A stretch of 64,000 nt of DNA from Thunnus maccoyii. Its lineage: Eukaryota > Chordata > Actinopteri > Scombriformes > Scombridae. The first letter of the stretch is position 1; each line of letters starts with the position of its first letter. Of this stretch, positions 1-12,784 are shown one piece after another. The position numbers and the translations under genes are program-made. The stretch lies in the NCBI RefSeq assembly GCF_910596095.1, contig NC_056544.1, positions 5,549,655-5,613,654 of the forward strand, given 5' to 3'. The notes below the pieces were generated by a model that ran no database searches, was not told the origin of the DNA, and worked only from the letters and a program-made list of their open reading frames with translations.

Positions 1-3000
1 AGTGACATCTTTCACAGAACACATCCATTGTTTATTTTAAAATTGTGCAGCTTTAACAATTCTACGTAAAGGAAAAAATAATTATCAAAATTGCTTTTTT
101 AATGTAGTAAATGTAATACAAATACTGCAATTATTACCATTTCTGAATAAATAACAATTGTAATCAAATCTATTCCGTAATAAACACCACGTCATGCACA
201 AATTTAGCAGTTACTCTGTTGCTCACAGTTGGCACTGAAACATAACCGGCTGCAATAAAAAAAATGATTAATAAGGAAGGCAGGAGGTCAAACTTTTTCA
301 GCTTCGGGTTTAAATTTGAAAATCATATCCTGTTTGAGGATCCAGTATTTATATTCTCATAGCATGTGTGATCCTGTCACCAGCTTTTGACCTCTTTTTA
401 ATATTTTAAAAATGTCATAGTGCTGCACTCTTGTTGAATTTGCGAGAATGGCCATCATTATTAAGCAATGCCATCAGAAACACATTAGTATTGGCATAAC
501 TATTTGTCAATATGCAGAAAAATAATAACAATATATAACACATCACATTATATTCTACTGTTTACAACATTCTGCAACACATATAGTACAGTCCCATGAC
601 AATAAAGAGGGAAATGTACAAACAAATAGATTTATAAGATCATCACTGACCATTAGAAGTCTAATGTCATTGTCATGTCTAGCAGAAACAATAGGAGTTT
701 GTTTTTCACTCTATTTGTCAGATTCCTTCAGGACATTACAAAGGGAAAGGCCCATGCCACAAAATGCCGCTCTCACATAAGGAAGCAATGAGGGGAAAAA
801 AGTTGAGTAATGGACTCAGATCTTTGATCAGAGTAAATGTGAGCGGACGTAACAGTTTGTGGTCTCCCTCACTATCTGGACAGCTGTGGTGCTGCACCAT
901 AGCGCTTTTATCCTCTTCAATTTGTTTGATGTATGTGTTGTTCTGTCAAATGTGCCTCTTTTCTTGATGTGGGGCTCATTGGGAAAAAAAAAAAAAAAGT
1001 GATGGTCATCTTCATGTGAAAAGCATGGTTAAATGTGGCTGCAGTCATTAATCAGAATCAATGGAAACCCACAGGCAAGCTAACTATGAGGAGCGAGACT
1101 GAATGAAACACACCCTGGGAATTTTCACGGTTATGTAACCACATACTCTTGTAGAGTCTGGGTCTAAAATGAAAACACTGTTGTTTCTGTTGTGACCAAA
1201 AATGGCTTAAAAACAATGTCATCACGATCAGATAACTCACTATGGATTATTATTAAAGTTATATATCGTATACTGTACGTCTGAGGCTGAAATCACCTGT
1301 ATTTACCACCTGGCTCCTGGTTTATTAGCCTTTTGATGTTGATTATCATTAATAATACAATGACTGTCTTCATCATCTTGTAATCATTAGTGTGGCCAAT
1401 GTGATGTGATCAACCATTATCATCATCATCACTGCCAGCCATCGCCCCCATCATCATAATAATCATATTCCTCATTTTTGCAGTATGAGTATCCTCTCTC
1501 ATCGCCTTCATAATCACATTATCTTTGTCAGTAACATTATCCAATCATACTCATCATAACTGCAACAGTATTATTATCCCATTATTGTCATCATAATTAT
1601 TAGCGTTGTCAGCAGTGGTTGGACCACAACCTAAAAAATACCGAGGTCAAGAGGATGTGCTGGGTTAGCCTAGATATTTTTTTGTTGTTGTTTGTCTTAA
1701 ATTTGGTAATTTAATTGAACATGCATTCCTATTTACGTATATTGCTTCTGGATAAGGCGTAAATATGAGGAGAAACCTGAAGACCGTTTCCATTTATGAG
1801 TAGAAAATGGAAAAGGACATGGACAAATTATGATCTATGGAATAGGATAGTGGACAATCTTAATACTATTCCCTAAGTTTACCATTTTATTTCATAAACT
1901 GATGTGTTTTTTGGCAAACAAGCCTTCATCAAAGCACCATAACAGTTGTGTCCTGATACTTTTATTGAGATAAGCAATCATCCTTCAGGTAGTTAGGGGA
2001 CATACTAACTTCCTCTACTCCAGTTCATAAATTGGCACTGGCAGAGCTCCTTCACTCAGATGAAACACACCCGTCTAGACTTTAATAAACCAACATCTTT
2101 ACGTCTTCAATATTTGTTGACAATTTTCCCAACTGACTATTATCAATGTCACTAAGGATTATTTTGGTTAATCTGTTAAATGTTTTGATTAATTCTTTAG
2201 TCTATAAAATGGCAGAAAAGAGTGAATCATGTTCATCATAAGCTAGAGCTCAAGGTCAAACTGATTGTTTTGTCCAACCGAATGTCCAAAACTCAAAGAT
2301 ATTCAATTTACACGATTATATAACAACAATTATTATAATCAAGTATAAAAATTGTTGGTGATTTTATTGGCAATATATTTTAATTGACTACCCGGGTGAT
2401 GTCATCATGTATTTCTGATCCCTGTGATTTATTCATCACTGTCAACATGCCAGAATTTGAAACTAGTCTTAAGAGTAAACAATGTATAAACCCTGTGTGA
2501 CCTTGTCGTGAACACTAGCCTCCTGAGACCAGTATCTTTTTCACTGAAACCATATAATGAAAAAAAATTCACATAGCACAAGAGACTGTTGTTAAAAGGA
2601 AAAACCCAAATGCTGCAAAGTTTACTGGCTAACACAGGATATTTGCAATGACATTCAGCATCATAAGGTAAATGTAACAGAATTACATTAAACAGAGCGG
2701 AAGAGAAGAAGCAACAGCAGGTAAACAGAGCGGTAGGAGCCACAAAGCGATAACAGACACTAACTGGTGCTGGACAGATGGAGACATTTCAACCAACAAG
2801 AGGATGATAAAAATATTCTGCAACAGACATTTAGCCTGACAAGCAGAAATACAGGCACATGGCTAAGTCTAGCTAAGTTTGTAAGCAGAAAGTTATAAAT
2901 TTAAATCCACAAAATGGGCCAGTGTGAGATGTATTCCCTCCTACTGTCATGCTGTCACTGAGCAAGGCGTGTTTCCCAAACTCAGTGTGTGGCCTGTGAC

Positions 3001-3102
3001 TGTGGTTAAAACTCTCAGGTGGAAACCGGCTATGTGAAATGCCAGTAAAGAGTTTTTCCTACATCAGTGCCTATGATGCACACATGATCAGCTTTCACCC
3101 AC
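1..3102 (-). other. pappa2: pappa2 intron downstream of first coding exon (partial)
   Basis: This is AT-rich DNA with no supportable exon. It follows the donor of the pappa2 exon, whose GT is at 3102-3101 on the minus strand, and it runs off the window. It contains an ATC/ATT-rich simple stretch (about 1405-1600) and a degenerate repeat at about 2110-2300. That repeat resembles the family copy at 35634-35990. The open frames here are short and show no family resemblance. Confidence 0.7.
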
Positions 3103-4090
3103 CTGCTATGACCGCCGGGTTGCTCTGCCCTCCTTCGGGCTTCACCCACAGCTCCAGGCTGAACTTGGCCCTCGGCAGCTCCACCCCTGCAGCCGGCTTC
3201 ACCTTCAGCTGCTCCCGGCGCCCGCTGAAGTACAGGGCGGTCATCCAAGAAGGGGGCACCCTTGGCACGGGGCTCCCCCATGGAGAAGAGCTGCCGACGG
3301 GCAGGCTCGCGGGCGGATCCGCCTCTTCTACCTCACCGGAATAGTCGCCGTTACCGTACTCCGGGGTCCCGGTCGAAGTCCGCTGGTCCCCATCTCCCTG
3401 TTGCAGTCTGCGGAGAATCTGGAGCCCCTTGGAATCTGTTGAGCTGTCGGGTAAAACTTTCTCCCAGCTGGAGTTGTTTTCTTCCTCGTAAGGGACTACG
3501 ACGAGGCTGCGTGGAAACCTGAAGCGGGAGCCGCGTGAGGACTGCGCGTGGCCAGAGGGAGAGACGCTTCGCCCGGCGTCTTTAAGTGAAGACTTCCCGG
3601 GCGGCTGTGTGGCGTCTTCGTTGGCATAATTTTTGTCTCTCCTGTCATTCGGCGAATGTTGCTCATAGACCCGTCCAGACAAGTCATCATATCCGTCGCC
3701 CGCTCCCACCGCCACATCTTGTGTGTCACCCCAGCTTCCCCTCTCCTCCCCCGCTGGAGCGACCCGGTGCACCCCGGTGTCAAGCCCGCACCCTCCTGCA
3801 CAAACCGCAGGAGCGCTCTTAACAGTGTACAGCTCTCTCTGGCTCGTGTGTGTCCTCGGACGGGCCACTGGAGGGCGGTGTTGGGACGGGGAGAGGGAGC
3901 GGGGCTGCCGCCGGGACCTCCAGACGCCGGAGACAGTGCAGGGTTCACCTGCTATCCTGGGGAGCTCACGGTCTGCCCGCCGGGCCATGGCGCGTTTGTA
4001 CCGGCTGAGTGCATCGGAGCGAACCGGGTTGAGCAGCCACGTGTTAGTGATGAAGACGAGGAAGATAGCCAGTAGTCTGATCAACAACAT
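3103..4090 (-). CDS. pappa2: Pappalysin-2 (PAPP-A2), first coding exon, 5' end of gene
   Basis: PAPP-A2 is a secreted metzincin protease that cleaves IGF-binding proteins (IGFBP-3 and -5 in mammals) and frees IGF. The exon encodes about 329 residues. The ATG at 4090-4088 opens a hydrophobic signal peptide (residues about 1-25, [20 protein letters not shown]). A long, Arg/Ser/Pro-rich, poorly conserved pro-region follows. The last 45 residues are the start of the laminin-G-like module, with the landmarks [10 protein letters not shown] and [16 protein letters not shown]. The second landmark matches PAPP-A2 better than PAPP-A. The exon ends in phase 1 at GCA G|GTGGGTGA. The zinc site (HEXXH), Lin-12/Notch repeats and Sushi modules are on later exons outside the window. 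The exon is much more GC-rich than its flanks. The head-to-head neighbour cop1 supports the assignment. Confidence 0.88.
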
Positions 4091-5267
4091 TTTCTCAACT
4101 TAGGCAAAGTATTTGGCTTTTTTTTATTATTATTTTTTGTGAGGATAAAGAAAAAAGAAAAGATCTTAGCTCTTAAAAAGTCTGTGTCTGGTTTCCCAAG
4201 TCAGCAGCAAGAGATCTCACACCAGACTGTGCTTATTAGATTTATTTGCGCACATTTACCCAGAAATAAAGAAGCAGCTGTTTAAGTTGCCTGTTCTGGA
4301 ATTTAAAAATTCACTTATCTTGGTAAACAAATTAGGAGAGTAATCAAATATAAACTATCAGTGCATTCCAAAGAGATCCAACTAAAAAAGAAAAATGTCA
4401 CATTCAGAGTTTCTCACAAGGACTTATTGCATATTGAGGTTCTTGTTTTATGTTTGGTATTAATTTTTAACAAGGTAGACTTGAAGAATGACAGAATTCA
4501 TTCAGATTTTCAGCTAAATGAATCTAAATTCTTTGTTGGCGCAGCTGCAATGGGTCTCCACTCTCCTGCACTTTGCGCGGACCTTTCAGAGGCGACGCTT
4601 TGCCTCCTTTCCATTCATGCTCACTGTCTGCAAAATATCTGTAGCCTCTGTCACTTTCCTTTCTGTTTACTTGCAGAAAAAAACACGTCCAGCTATTTCT
4701 GTATGCGTTTCAGTACTAAGCCCATGAGGTAAAGATTTTATTTTAAACGTCACTAGGCTGATTTCAAATTTGACATCACCAGACACATAATTATTTTTAT
4801 TACTGAGGAAAATGTGAATGCAATTTCCTTTGACTGACTTTATTTGCAGCATGAATAAATCAGAGTTCCCTCCATAGTGAGTTTGCACAAAAACCTCCTA
4901 CTTTTTTTTACCTGACCATTGCGGCATCATTTAGTGCGTCCTGTCCCAAAATATAACTGCAAGGTGAATCAGAGTAATAATTTAAAAAAAAAAAACAAAA
5001 AAAAAAAAAACAAAGTCACTCCAGAGGCAAAATGAAGTACAGTGCAAAGTGCCAGCCCTAAAATAGCTACCCTACTTGTTGAGGAAAAGCTTTCCTATAA
5101 TTTCTGAGAGAGGACAAAAATATGAGTCCATCAAACCCCCATCATGGTTCAGCGTCCGCGCGTCAGCTCCTCTTGGTTTTGTTGTGCGTCTGTGTGCGCT
5201 TCAGAATGACTTGCTGCTCCTCTGCACCGGTCCATGCAGTAGTAGTAATATCCTCCTCCATTCACTC
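4091..5267 (-). promoter_or_regulatory. pappa2: pappa2 5' UTR and proximal upstream region
   Basis: This is AT-rich DNA directly upstream of the pappa2 ATG, with A-rich runs at about 4981-5010. No TATA box or transcription start can be fixed by eye, and an untranslated first exon may lie here or further upstream. No coding sequence is supported. Confidence 0.35.
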
Positions 5268-5272
5268 CTCCA

Positions 5273-5311
<39 letters not shown>

Positions 5312-5395
5312 CCTCTCTCTCTCTCTCTCTCCCTCTCTCTCTCTCTCTCCCTGGCTCTCTCCCTCTGTCTCTCTCCCCCTCTCTCTCATTCTCCC
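5268..5395. repeat. (CT)n/(GA)n homopyrimidine tract
   Basis: About 130 bp of nearly uninterrupted CT dinucleotides on the plus strand. An oligo-T tract (about 5407-5442), a G-rich GGT/GGA stretch (about 5493-5522) and a second CT tract (5568-5607) follow. It lies about 1.2-1.5 kb upstream of the pappa2 start. The long open frames here (224, 114 and 81 codons) are low-complexity artefacts of the repeat. Confidence 0.95.
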
Positions 5396-5566
5396 GAGTC
5401 CAAAGGTTTTTTTTTTTAGGTTTTTTTTTTTTTTTTTTTTTATCAAGGAGCCCCTGCCCGCCCTGACATCACCGGTAGGGGAAGTGTGCTGGAGGTGGTG
5501 GTGGAGGAGGAGGAGGGGGGGCGTCCTACCCTTGCCTCACGTTTGTGTTTTACAAGGGAAATCCTC

Positions 5567-5567
<1 letters not shown>

Positions 5568-5607
<40 letters not shown>
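5568..5607. repeat. (CT)n microsatellite, second tract
   Basis: About 20 CT units, separated from the longer upstream CT tract by oligo-T and G-rich sequence. Confidence 0.93.
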
Positions 5608-5608
<1 letters not shown>

Positions 5609-5721
5609 GCCCAGTCCTGTGCTGTGCATCCCTCTGATGCAGAGGGGAGACAGGAAAGGGGCTGTAAAGTTTATTTATGTATTTATTATTCTTGTCCTGG
5701 CCTCATCCATCCATCCATCTC

Positions 5722-6352
5722 CAGTGCTGGAAGAAGCACTCAAAGAATAAGTACAAGTAAAGTATAAGTAGCTATAAGTAAAGTATAGTAAAGTATAAGT
5801 AGTGTGAAAATGCTTTGTTTCAAATAAAAGTAAAAATAAAAAATTTTAATAAAGAAGTGGTGGGATTTAATTAATAACATTTACTCAAAGCACAACTTTG
5901 AGGTTCTTGTACTTTGTATTTCCATTTGATGCAACTTTGTACTTCTACTCCACTTACTCTATACTTCAGATAGAGATATACCTTTTACATTCATTTCATC
6001 CCAAACCACCAGTTACTTTGTAGATTAAGATTTTACACACAAAACATGTGACAAGCTTGTAAAATATGTTTCACTGGTATAGCTTCAACTAGCCACTAAA
6101 CAGTTTATAAATGATAAAAGAAATAGCTCCACCTTGACCAACTACATTAGTTAAATGCTACTTACACATTAATGCATCAGTAATAATAATCCAATAATAT
6201 CATTTATAATATTGTAACATTCACAGGGGCCATTTTTCTGAATTACAAGTACTTTTACTTTTTATATTTTAAGCATATTTTGCTAATGTATTTACGTTGA
6301 CTTTTACTTACTTGTTATGGAAGTAAAGAATCGAGTACTTCCTCCACCACTG
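5722..6352. mobile_element. Non-autonomous DNA transposon (MITE) with terminal inverted repeats
   Basis: The left end reads cagtgctggaagaagcactc. The reverse complement of the right end reads cagtggtggaggaagtactc, so the two ends pair over about 20 bp with four mismatches. The CAGTG...CACTG termini and internal runs such as aagtaaagtataagta are typical of a teleost MITE family with hAT-like ends. No transposase is encoded. No 8-bp target-site duplication is obvious. Confidence 0.75.
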
Positions 6353-6433
6353 CAAAATGTTGTAAAGCAAAATTGTAAGTAATGTAAGTATTTAAAAAAG
6401 TTATGCAGAAAATGGCCCCTGTGAGTGTTAAAT

Positions 6434-6512
6434 TATTATATTATATTATATTATATTATATTATATTATATTATATTATATTATATTATATTATATTATA
6501 TTATATTATATT
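6434..6512. repeat. (TTATA)n pentanucleotide microsatellite
   Basis: About 16 near-perfect tandem copies of a 5-bp TTATA unit. A 62-codon Tyr/Ile-rich open frame spans it and is a repeat artefact. Confidence 0.95.
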
Positions 6513-7463
6513 ACTGGATTATTTGTATTGATGCATTTATGTGTAAGCAGTATTTTACTGTTGTAGTTGGCCAAGTTGGAGCCACTTTAAAGAATTTTAT
6601 ATTTACAGTTTGATAGTTAAATCTAATTGCATTTTATGAGCACAATATAAACATGGTGGAATATGTGATATCAAATAGATATACACAAGTACAAATATCT
6701 CACAGTTTAAGTGCAGTACTTGTGTAAATGTACTTAGTTACTCTTATTAATGGGAGACTCTCCTGTCAGCCCGGCAGTGGATGAATGATGGTGGAAGTGG
6801 CTGAGCTGAGGGCTGGAGGGGCGGGACTGCTGCAGTAACATAAGTGTGTTTGATGTCTTCCACTCTCTTTCTTCCTTTCTCTCTCACACACACACAAAGT
6901 GAAGGAGATGAGGTTTGAGTACCCCCCTTCCCCCTTCATCTCCATCACCACCCCCAGCCCCCTTTTTTCTTTTTCCTCTTCTTCTTACTCTCTCCCTCCC
7001 TGCCTCTTCTCTTGATCTATCTATCTATCTCACTCACTCATTTGGTCCAATAAGTCCTCCACATTAAACGACCACATAGGTTGTTTGCCCATGCGTTCCA
7101 GAACGACACATAGGAGCGTTTTTCAATCAGGCGCCTCTATCGGCGGTAATCTGCAGGACGACATCATTTGTTAAATCACTGTTAAAAAACATAATGATGT
7201 TTTATGGTGTCACAACGCTGTGGTTAAGGTCTGGTTAGGTTTAAGCACAAAAACCACAAGATCATGGTTTGGGTTAAAATGCCATTAAAGTTACTACCTC
7301 GTTAAAGTTGGGCAACCTTTGTCGTCATGGCAACAGTAAACACCATGACAATTGTAGTTACAGTTTTTAAAAAAAACTGTCCCAAATTGTGGTTGGCAGG
7401 GTAACACTCGCAGTTGAAAATGGGAGGCAAACAGCGGTCTCTGCAGCTAAGTCCACTTTTTGC

Positions 7464-7492
7464 CATCTATCTATCTATCTATCTATCTATCT
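7464..7492. repeat. (ATCT)n tetranucleotide microsatellite
   Basis: Seven tandem ATCT units. Confidence 0.95.
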
Positions 7493-7499
7493 AGCCATC

Positions 7500-8280
7500 C
7501 ACCATCCCGCCAATGGATCTATTATAAGAGCTGGATATCGGACCAAAAATGGCGCCCATTCAGTCCAATAAGAACTGCTCGGCTGGTGCATACATCAAAA
7601 AAAGTTAATAGCTTCCGGGTTTGCTTCTGCATTGTGCGGCCCACTGAATATGTGTAGTGGTGTTTCCCCCGCTGGCCCCGCCCGCAAGTTCCCGCTCGGC
7701 CCATAGACTTTACATTGTGATGACGTCACAGATTTTTAAATGGCTTTTTTCGGCTCAAGGAAAGTTTTACATATATAAAACCTCCGTGGATCACAAATTT
7801 ATAACAGTGAAAGTCATAATTGACCTTGTTTGTAGTTCGAGGTGTCCTGTCAACAGTTTTGTCTCTTTTACAATGGTGGTCTATGGGGAAATCCTTTTTG
7901 GGCCGCAGGGGGATTTTTTGCTGCAATACCGTGAGTGACCACTGGGAAAAACTGGCTGCAAGGCTGAGCATGAACCCGCCTCCTCACCTTATATTGAGGT
8001 CATCTGAACTGCGCCACTTCTCCAGGTCATAATTGCTATGGCCACTAGATGGTGTCTGTCACTCAATTGTAACTACGGGTCATTTTTGCCGACTGACATT
8101 ACGACCTATTGTGTCGTTTTTCTTGGGAGACAGGGTCCAACATTCTCTGGTTTCCTTCAGTAGTACAACACAGACAGGCCCAACATCTGTCTTGCACATG
8201 AAAAGAGTTTTTGCGAGCTTTTTATCTTCCAAATATGCTATCTGCTTGTGTTCGTGTGGGCCGAGCCAGGGCTGAAAAAA
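7500..8280. repeat. Interspersed-repeat-like block, unclassified
   Basis: The block includes 'catagactttacattgtgat' followed by a perfect TGACGTCA palindrome (7721-7728), and later 'caatggtggtctatggggaa'. I recognise this text as a recurrent percomorph interspersed repeat, but I cannot delimit its ends or class from one copy. The several 60-93-codon frames inside it show no protein family. Confidence 0.4.
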
Positions 8281-9862
8281 CAGGGGGAGGACGCATCAGG
8301 TGAGAGGAAGGAATGAAAGCAGGGGGGATATAAGGAGAAATATACAGAGAAATATCATATAATAATGGTACAACATTAAATATCATGATTTAACCATATT
8401 ATTGGATGTGAGATGCATTACACTACTCTCTTTAAGATATCAAAGGAATATTATGCTGTTTGTAGGGGGAACAAATTACTAGAGCTTTAAATTGCATCAG
8501 AGTTTTTGTTCAAAGTTTGTGACTGCTAGATGCAGTTGAAAGCTCTGGGAAAAAAAGCTAGTAAGTGGCCCTTGAGTTAGGTTTGTTCTGTCTTGTTTTT
8601 TGGGTTTTTTTTTAGCAAACTACTTTTTCCAAGATCAAAAATGAACTTTCCTTCTTAGGATATTATACTGTTTTTCCCATTAAAGTTGTGTGTCTGTGTT
8701 TCCATACATTCTGGGGCAAATGTTACATCCACAGCTCACAATTTGTTACAACCTGTTTGGTCCCTCATGGCCACATCCTCCAAATTTTGACTGAACAGAC
8801 TGATACTACTGGAAGAATTTTTCCCTTCATTCCTGCTTAGCCAGCAGAAGAGGTGACTCCTCAGAGCACAATGTAAGTGAATCTTCCTTCGGTAATATCC
8901 CACACACAGTTTTTGCACTAATTCCAGTATTATACAGTTTTTATGTGTCGAAAACATGCATTTTAAGTGTTGCGGAATGTCCTGATCTTTTCTTCCTTTC
9001 TGCCAAAACTGTGTATATTTGCAGCTTATCATATATAGTTGAATATTTTGACACATGAAAGATATCTTGCAAATGGAAAAATCGCTTTTGGCAACTTGTG
9101 CAGGCCCTCCTAACTCAAAAGACAGGTGTACTTACTGAGATGTTTCCAGACACTGCAAACAAAATCTATACTGATCTTCAAAATGCTATAAAACTTTATA
9201 GCCACTATATACTGTCAGCTGTTTGTAGACTTTTTGGTTTTACCACCAGATCCTTGTGCAGGATTGATTTGTGCCATTGTGTTTACAATTATGACATGCA
9301 GACAAATTACCTCAATAAAGATTTTATCCATCGAAATGTTTGTTTGCTCTTTCATAGATGTATTCAGTCATTATTTATCCACCACCTCTTCTACGTGATG
9401 ATTTAAAAAAAAAAAAAAAAGTGGCTATTATAGGCAGCTGTTGCTGTTCCACACCTTCTGAAATGTCGCCCCTTCCTCTCCCACAGACCCCACTATTTTT
9501 TGTCAGGCTCAATTTGCAAACAGGGCCCTGGCTCCAAGCTGGAGATGGAGATGGAGGAAGAGGCCGCTGGCAGCTATGGCAGGGGCCCCCGAAGGGGCAA
9601 AAAACGGTTCCTAAAGAGTGGGAGGCAGGAATTCCACAATCCCAGCCTGCCTGACTGAGGGATCTGCCTGCTAAACATTCAGCTTTTTCTGCTGGCGAAG
9701 TGCTCTTTGAAATCCAGCTGCAACTGTGTTGGAAAAAAAGAAACAAGAGAAATAGGAGGGGTGGGTTTCAGAGAAAGCAACAAAAAAGGGAGGGAAAGGG
9801 AGGATGAAGGAGTAGAGACAGAAGAGGAAGAGAGCGACAGAGGGTTGTGCAGTGTGTGGTAG

Positions 9863-9872
9863 AGTGTGTGTA

Positions 9873-9904
<32 letters not shown>
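9863..9904. repeat. (TG)n(AG)n microsatellite
   Basis: A TG run of about 15 units passes into an AG run. Confidence 0.93.
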
Positions 9905-10040
9905 TCTGAATGGGCGTGCCCCACCAGGGCCTCACCCCCCACTGTAAGGGACCTCCACAGATTATCCTTCATCTGAGCTTGTCGGTCTTGACCCCACTGA
10001 CCCTGAGGCCCGCTCTCTGTCTCCCCTCTCTCTCTCTCTT

Positions 10041-10076
10041 TCACACACGCACACACACAAACACACACACACAGAC
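10041..10076. repeat. (CA)n microsatellite, interrupted
   Basis: An imperfect CA run with CG and AA interruptions. Confidence 0.85.
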
Positions 10077-11739
10077 GCTTTTGCTCACTCATTCATTTCT
10101 CCACACACCATTGTTATTTTCTCCGTCACTCACTCTTTTCTCTCTTACCTCTCCGCCACTCGCTATAACCTACGATGCACCAACACTGCCGACCCTCCAG
10201 CCCCACCCCACCACCTTCACCGGCACACACATTTCCCAAACACACATACACACAACCCGGTCCCTCATGCAAAAGAGGGGGACCCAATAGGAGAAAATCC
10301 AGGCTGATGTGCAGGACAAATGAGGAGGGGAAGAAAGAAGAAAAGGGGATAAAGAAAATAGGCAAGCTTTTCACCACCACTGATATAAAATAGAAGGGGG
10401 GCGTCGGGTGCTGAGAGGGACAGATGCAACATGATGTATATACAGTACTGCAGGTGCTTTGCTCAAAGGATCTTTATTCAGAATCAGTTGTTGCATGTGC
10501 GGAGCTTTTAAAAGCTTCACATAACCAGCAAAAATTGATACTGACAATCTGGCGTTGTATGCATGCAACTTTTTTTTTTATTGTTTTAATGTTTCATCTG
10601 TCTCTTTCTTTTGTTTGGTATATCTCCCATCACTCTGCACTGTGTCATCTCTATAAAACCCAACAGCTGAATTTAATAATCTAAAAAGTATTTTATCTGT
10701 GTCAAAATGTAGGGGGAAAAAAACACAAAATTCCCAATTCTTAGCTTTAAAAAATATTGTATGATTCACATTTTTCACACTGCTGCATATATTTAATGCA
10801 ATTAGCCAAAATATCACATAAATATTGAGTATCCCTATTAGCACACCGACTTTCCGTTCTTTCTTTTGAGTCACACAGTAAATGAAGCCCATCTTTCCCC
10901 AGCTTGACTGACCTATGCTAAGCAGCACAGAGGAAGACATTTGACATGGTGGTCCTTTTCAGAGAATTTACTCTTCGATGTATCCAGTAATTTTCCTCTT
11001 GCTGAAAACCTTATTTCACATCCTAACTGTGCTCCATAATGGTACATATAAACTTCTTCCACAAACAAAAACACTGGGGAAAATCCATGTTGTGCGTGCC
11101 TACATGGAGGACCCCTTATTTGCTCACGTGGAGGTAAAAATGGAAAAGCAAGTAGCAGGCTGGATAAACTGTGAGCGTGAATACGTTAATGCTCCTTAGG
11201 TTTTATTTGCAAAGCTGCAGGTGGATGCTTGAATGACAAGACACTGTTTTTCTTGGCTCCGTCGCTGGCTGCACTTTGGGGATGTGACCTACCTGCTTGT
11301 TTTTGATGTAAAGGCAATATGATCTCAAATTAAAAAAGACAAACATGAGGAAACAATCTATATTTCTATGTTAGACTGAAATCATTATAATAATAATAAT
11401 ACTCCTAATCATTTTTAATGTTGATATTTGTATATTATCCTTCTATAAATCAGCATTTCATGATTTTTATGGTATTTCTGAGGCTATGGAGCTATACATC
11501 TTTTTTATATTCTGGTGTTTTATCAGTTTGCTGATATGTTGGCCTTTTATTAATACTGGATATTGATTACATACAACAAAACTGATGGAAAGGCTCAACT
11601 TGATTTTGATCAGATTCCACAGAAGTATGTAGATTTATAGATTTATTATGGCTGTTGCTGTTGTTGTTTATTCTGAGTTTTAAATGAGGATTTCATTGCA
11701 AAGAGAAAGAATTATCATACTATCCTTTTTAAAATGATA

Positions 11740-11740
<1 letters not shown>

Positions 11741-11796
<56 letters not shown>
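11741..11796. repeat. (ATT)n trinucleotide microsatellite
   Basis: About 18 tandem ATT units. Confidence 0.95.
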
Positions 11797-11797
<1 letters not shown>

Positions 11798-12486
11798 TAT
11801 TTTTCTTTTTTCTTCATGATATCATATCATGCACAAGGCCAAATTGAAAGAAAACTAACATGGACAACAAAGTGGTTTTGGTCTAAAATCATAATTAGGA
11901 TGAATTTCAAACAGCAGGTGAACCTTGAGAGCTGCTAGCTGTTGCACAGAGTGGCCAGAAAAATAGAAACACCTATTGCAAAGGTGCAAAACATCAGCCC
12001 TGCTATAAATGCTGGACTTGAATTGTTTTTGTTGAGACTACTATTTTATTTACCTTGTGTGTTGACTCAATTTTATGTCTGCAGGCTGTGTTTTGAGGTG
12101 GCGTATTGGATTGGATGTATCTGTGAAAAAATAGTCTTAACTGAAAGGTCCCCTTGCTTTTTCTGAGCTTCTAACAGTATCGGATGCAGATGCAGTATGA
12201 AGCTCAGAGGTCTACTTATAGCTATATTAAAATGACTGCACAATATAATGGATTACAGTGCGACACCACAAACTACAGCCTATTGCCATAGACATATTGT
12301 TATTAAAATTACTCAATTTCACAAAGGTAGTTTTTATTAGAGGATTTTTTTAAAAATTTGTTGAATTAAATATATTTAGGAGCTTCTATCTTTCTGTTCA
12401 CTCAGTGTAAGCACATATGCATTCTGAAAATAATGAAATAATACATTTGGGCAGAAACATTTACAACCTGTTATGGTGATTTTGAA

Positions 12487-12784
12487 CAGTGGTTCCCAAC
12501 CTTTTTGGCTTGTGACCCCTTAAAATAAAGCAAAGTCTACCTGGGACGCCTCCTCACAAGTTGCATTGTGTATCAGACTCATAGTTTTTTAGAGGCTTGA
12601 GGAGATAAACTACAGTAATTCACAATAAATAAATCAAAAATTAGTGTAAAGCTTGAAAAATACATTTTGTGTGTTCGATATGTTTTTTTTTTCTGTTGTC
12701 CTATCCTGCCCAATCATCTCGCGACCTCTTATATTAATCCAGCGACCCTTTGTGGGGGTCCCGATCCCAGGTTGGAAACTACTT
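12487..12784. mobile_element. hAT-like MITE upstream of cop1
   Basis: The left end is cagtggttcccaaccttttt. The right end, reverse-complemented, is agtagtttccaacctgggat, so the termini pair imperfectly (CAGTGGTTCCCAACC against AGTAGTTTCCAACC). The CAGTGGTTC start recalls hAT non-autonomous elements. It is about 300 bp long with no coding potential. It ends about 460 bp before the cop1 start codon, so it lies in or next to the cop1 promoter. Confidence 0.7.

Larger units (their letters stand above)
6515..12486. other. pappa2-cop1 intergenic region
   Basis: Non-coding DNA between the divergent genes. It holds microsatellites (TG/AG at 9863-9904, CA at 10041-10076, ATT at 11741-11796), oligo-A/T runs and the repeat-like block at 7500-8280. 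I see no exon with splice sites and family similarity. The open frames of up to 137 codons at 9098-10290 are low-complexity or random. Confidence 0.6.

Noticed and set aside
3262..4103. Plus-strand and alternative-frame ORFs over the pappa2 exon
   Set aside because: They are shadows of a GC-rich coding exon on the minus strand; only that strand shows a signal peptide and family motifs.
5076..5767. Overlapping open frames of 224, 114, 93 and 81 codons
   Set aside because: They are produced by CT/GA and oligo-T repeats (Ser/Leu or Arg/Glu runs), with no domain or splice context.
6434..6512. Regular tandem array considered as a CRISPR- or satellite-like system
   Set aside because: It is a simple 5-bp microsatellite with no spacers.
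9375..10290. ORFs of 98-137 codons on both strands
   Set aside because: Low-complexity CA/TG- and CT-rich translation with no conserved motif.
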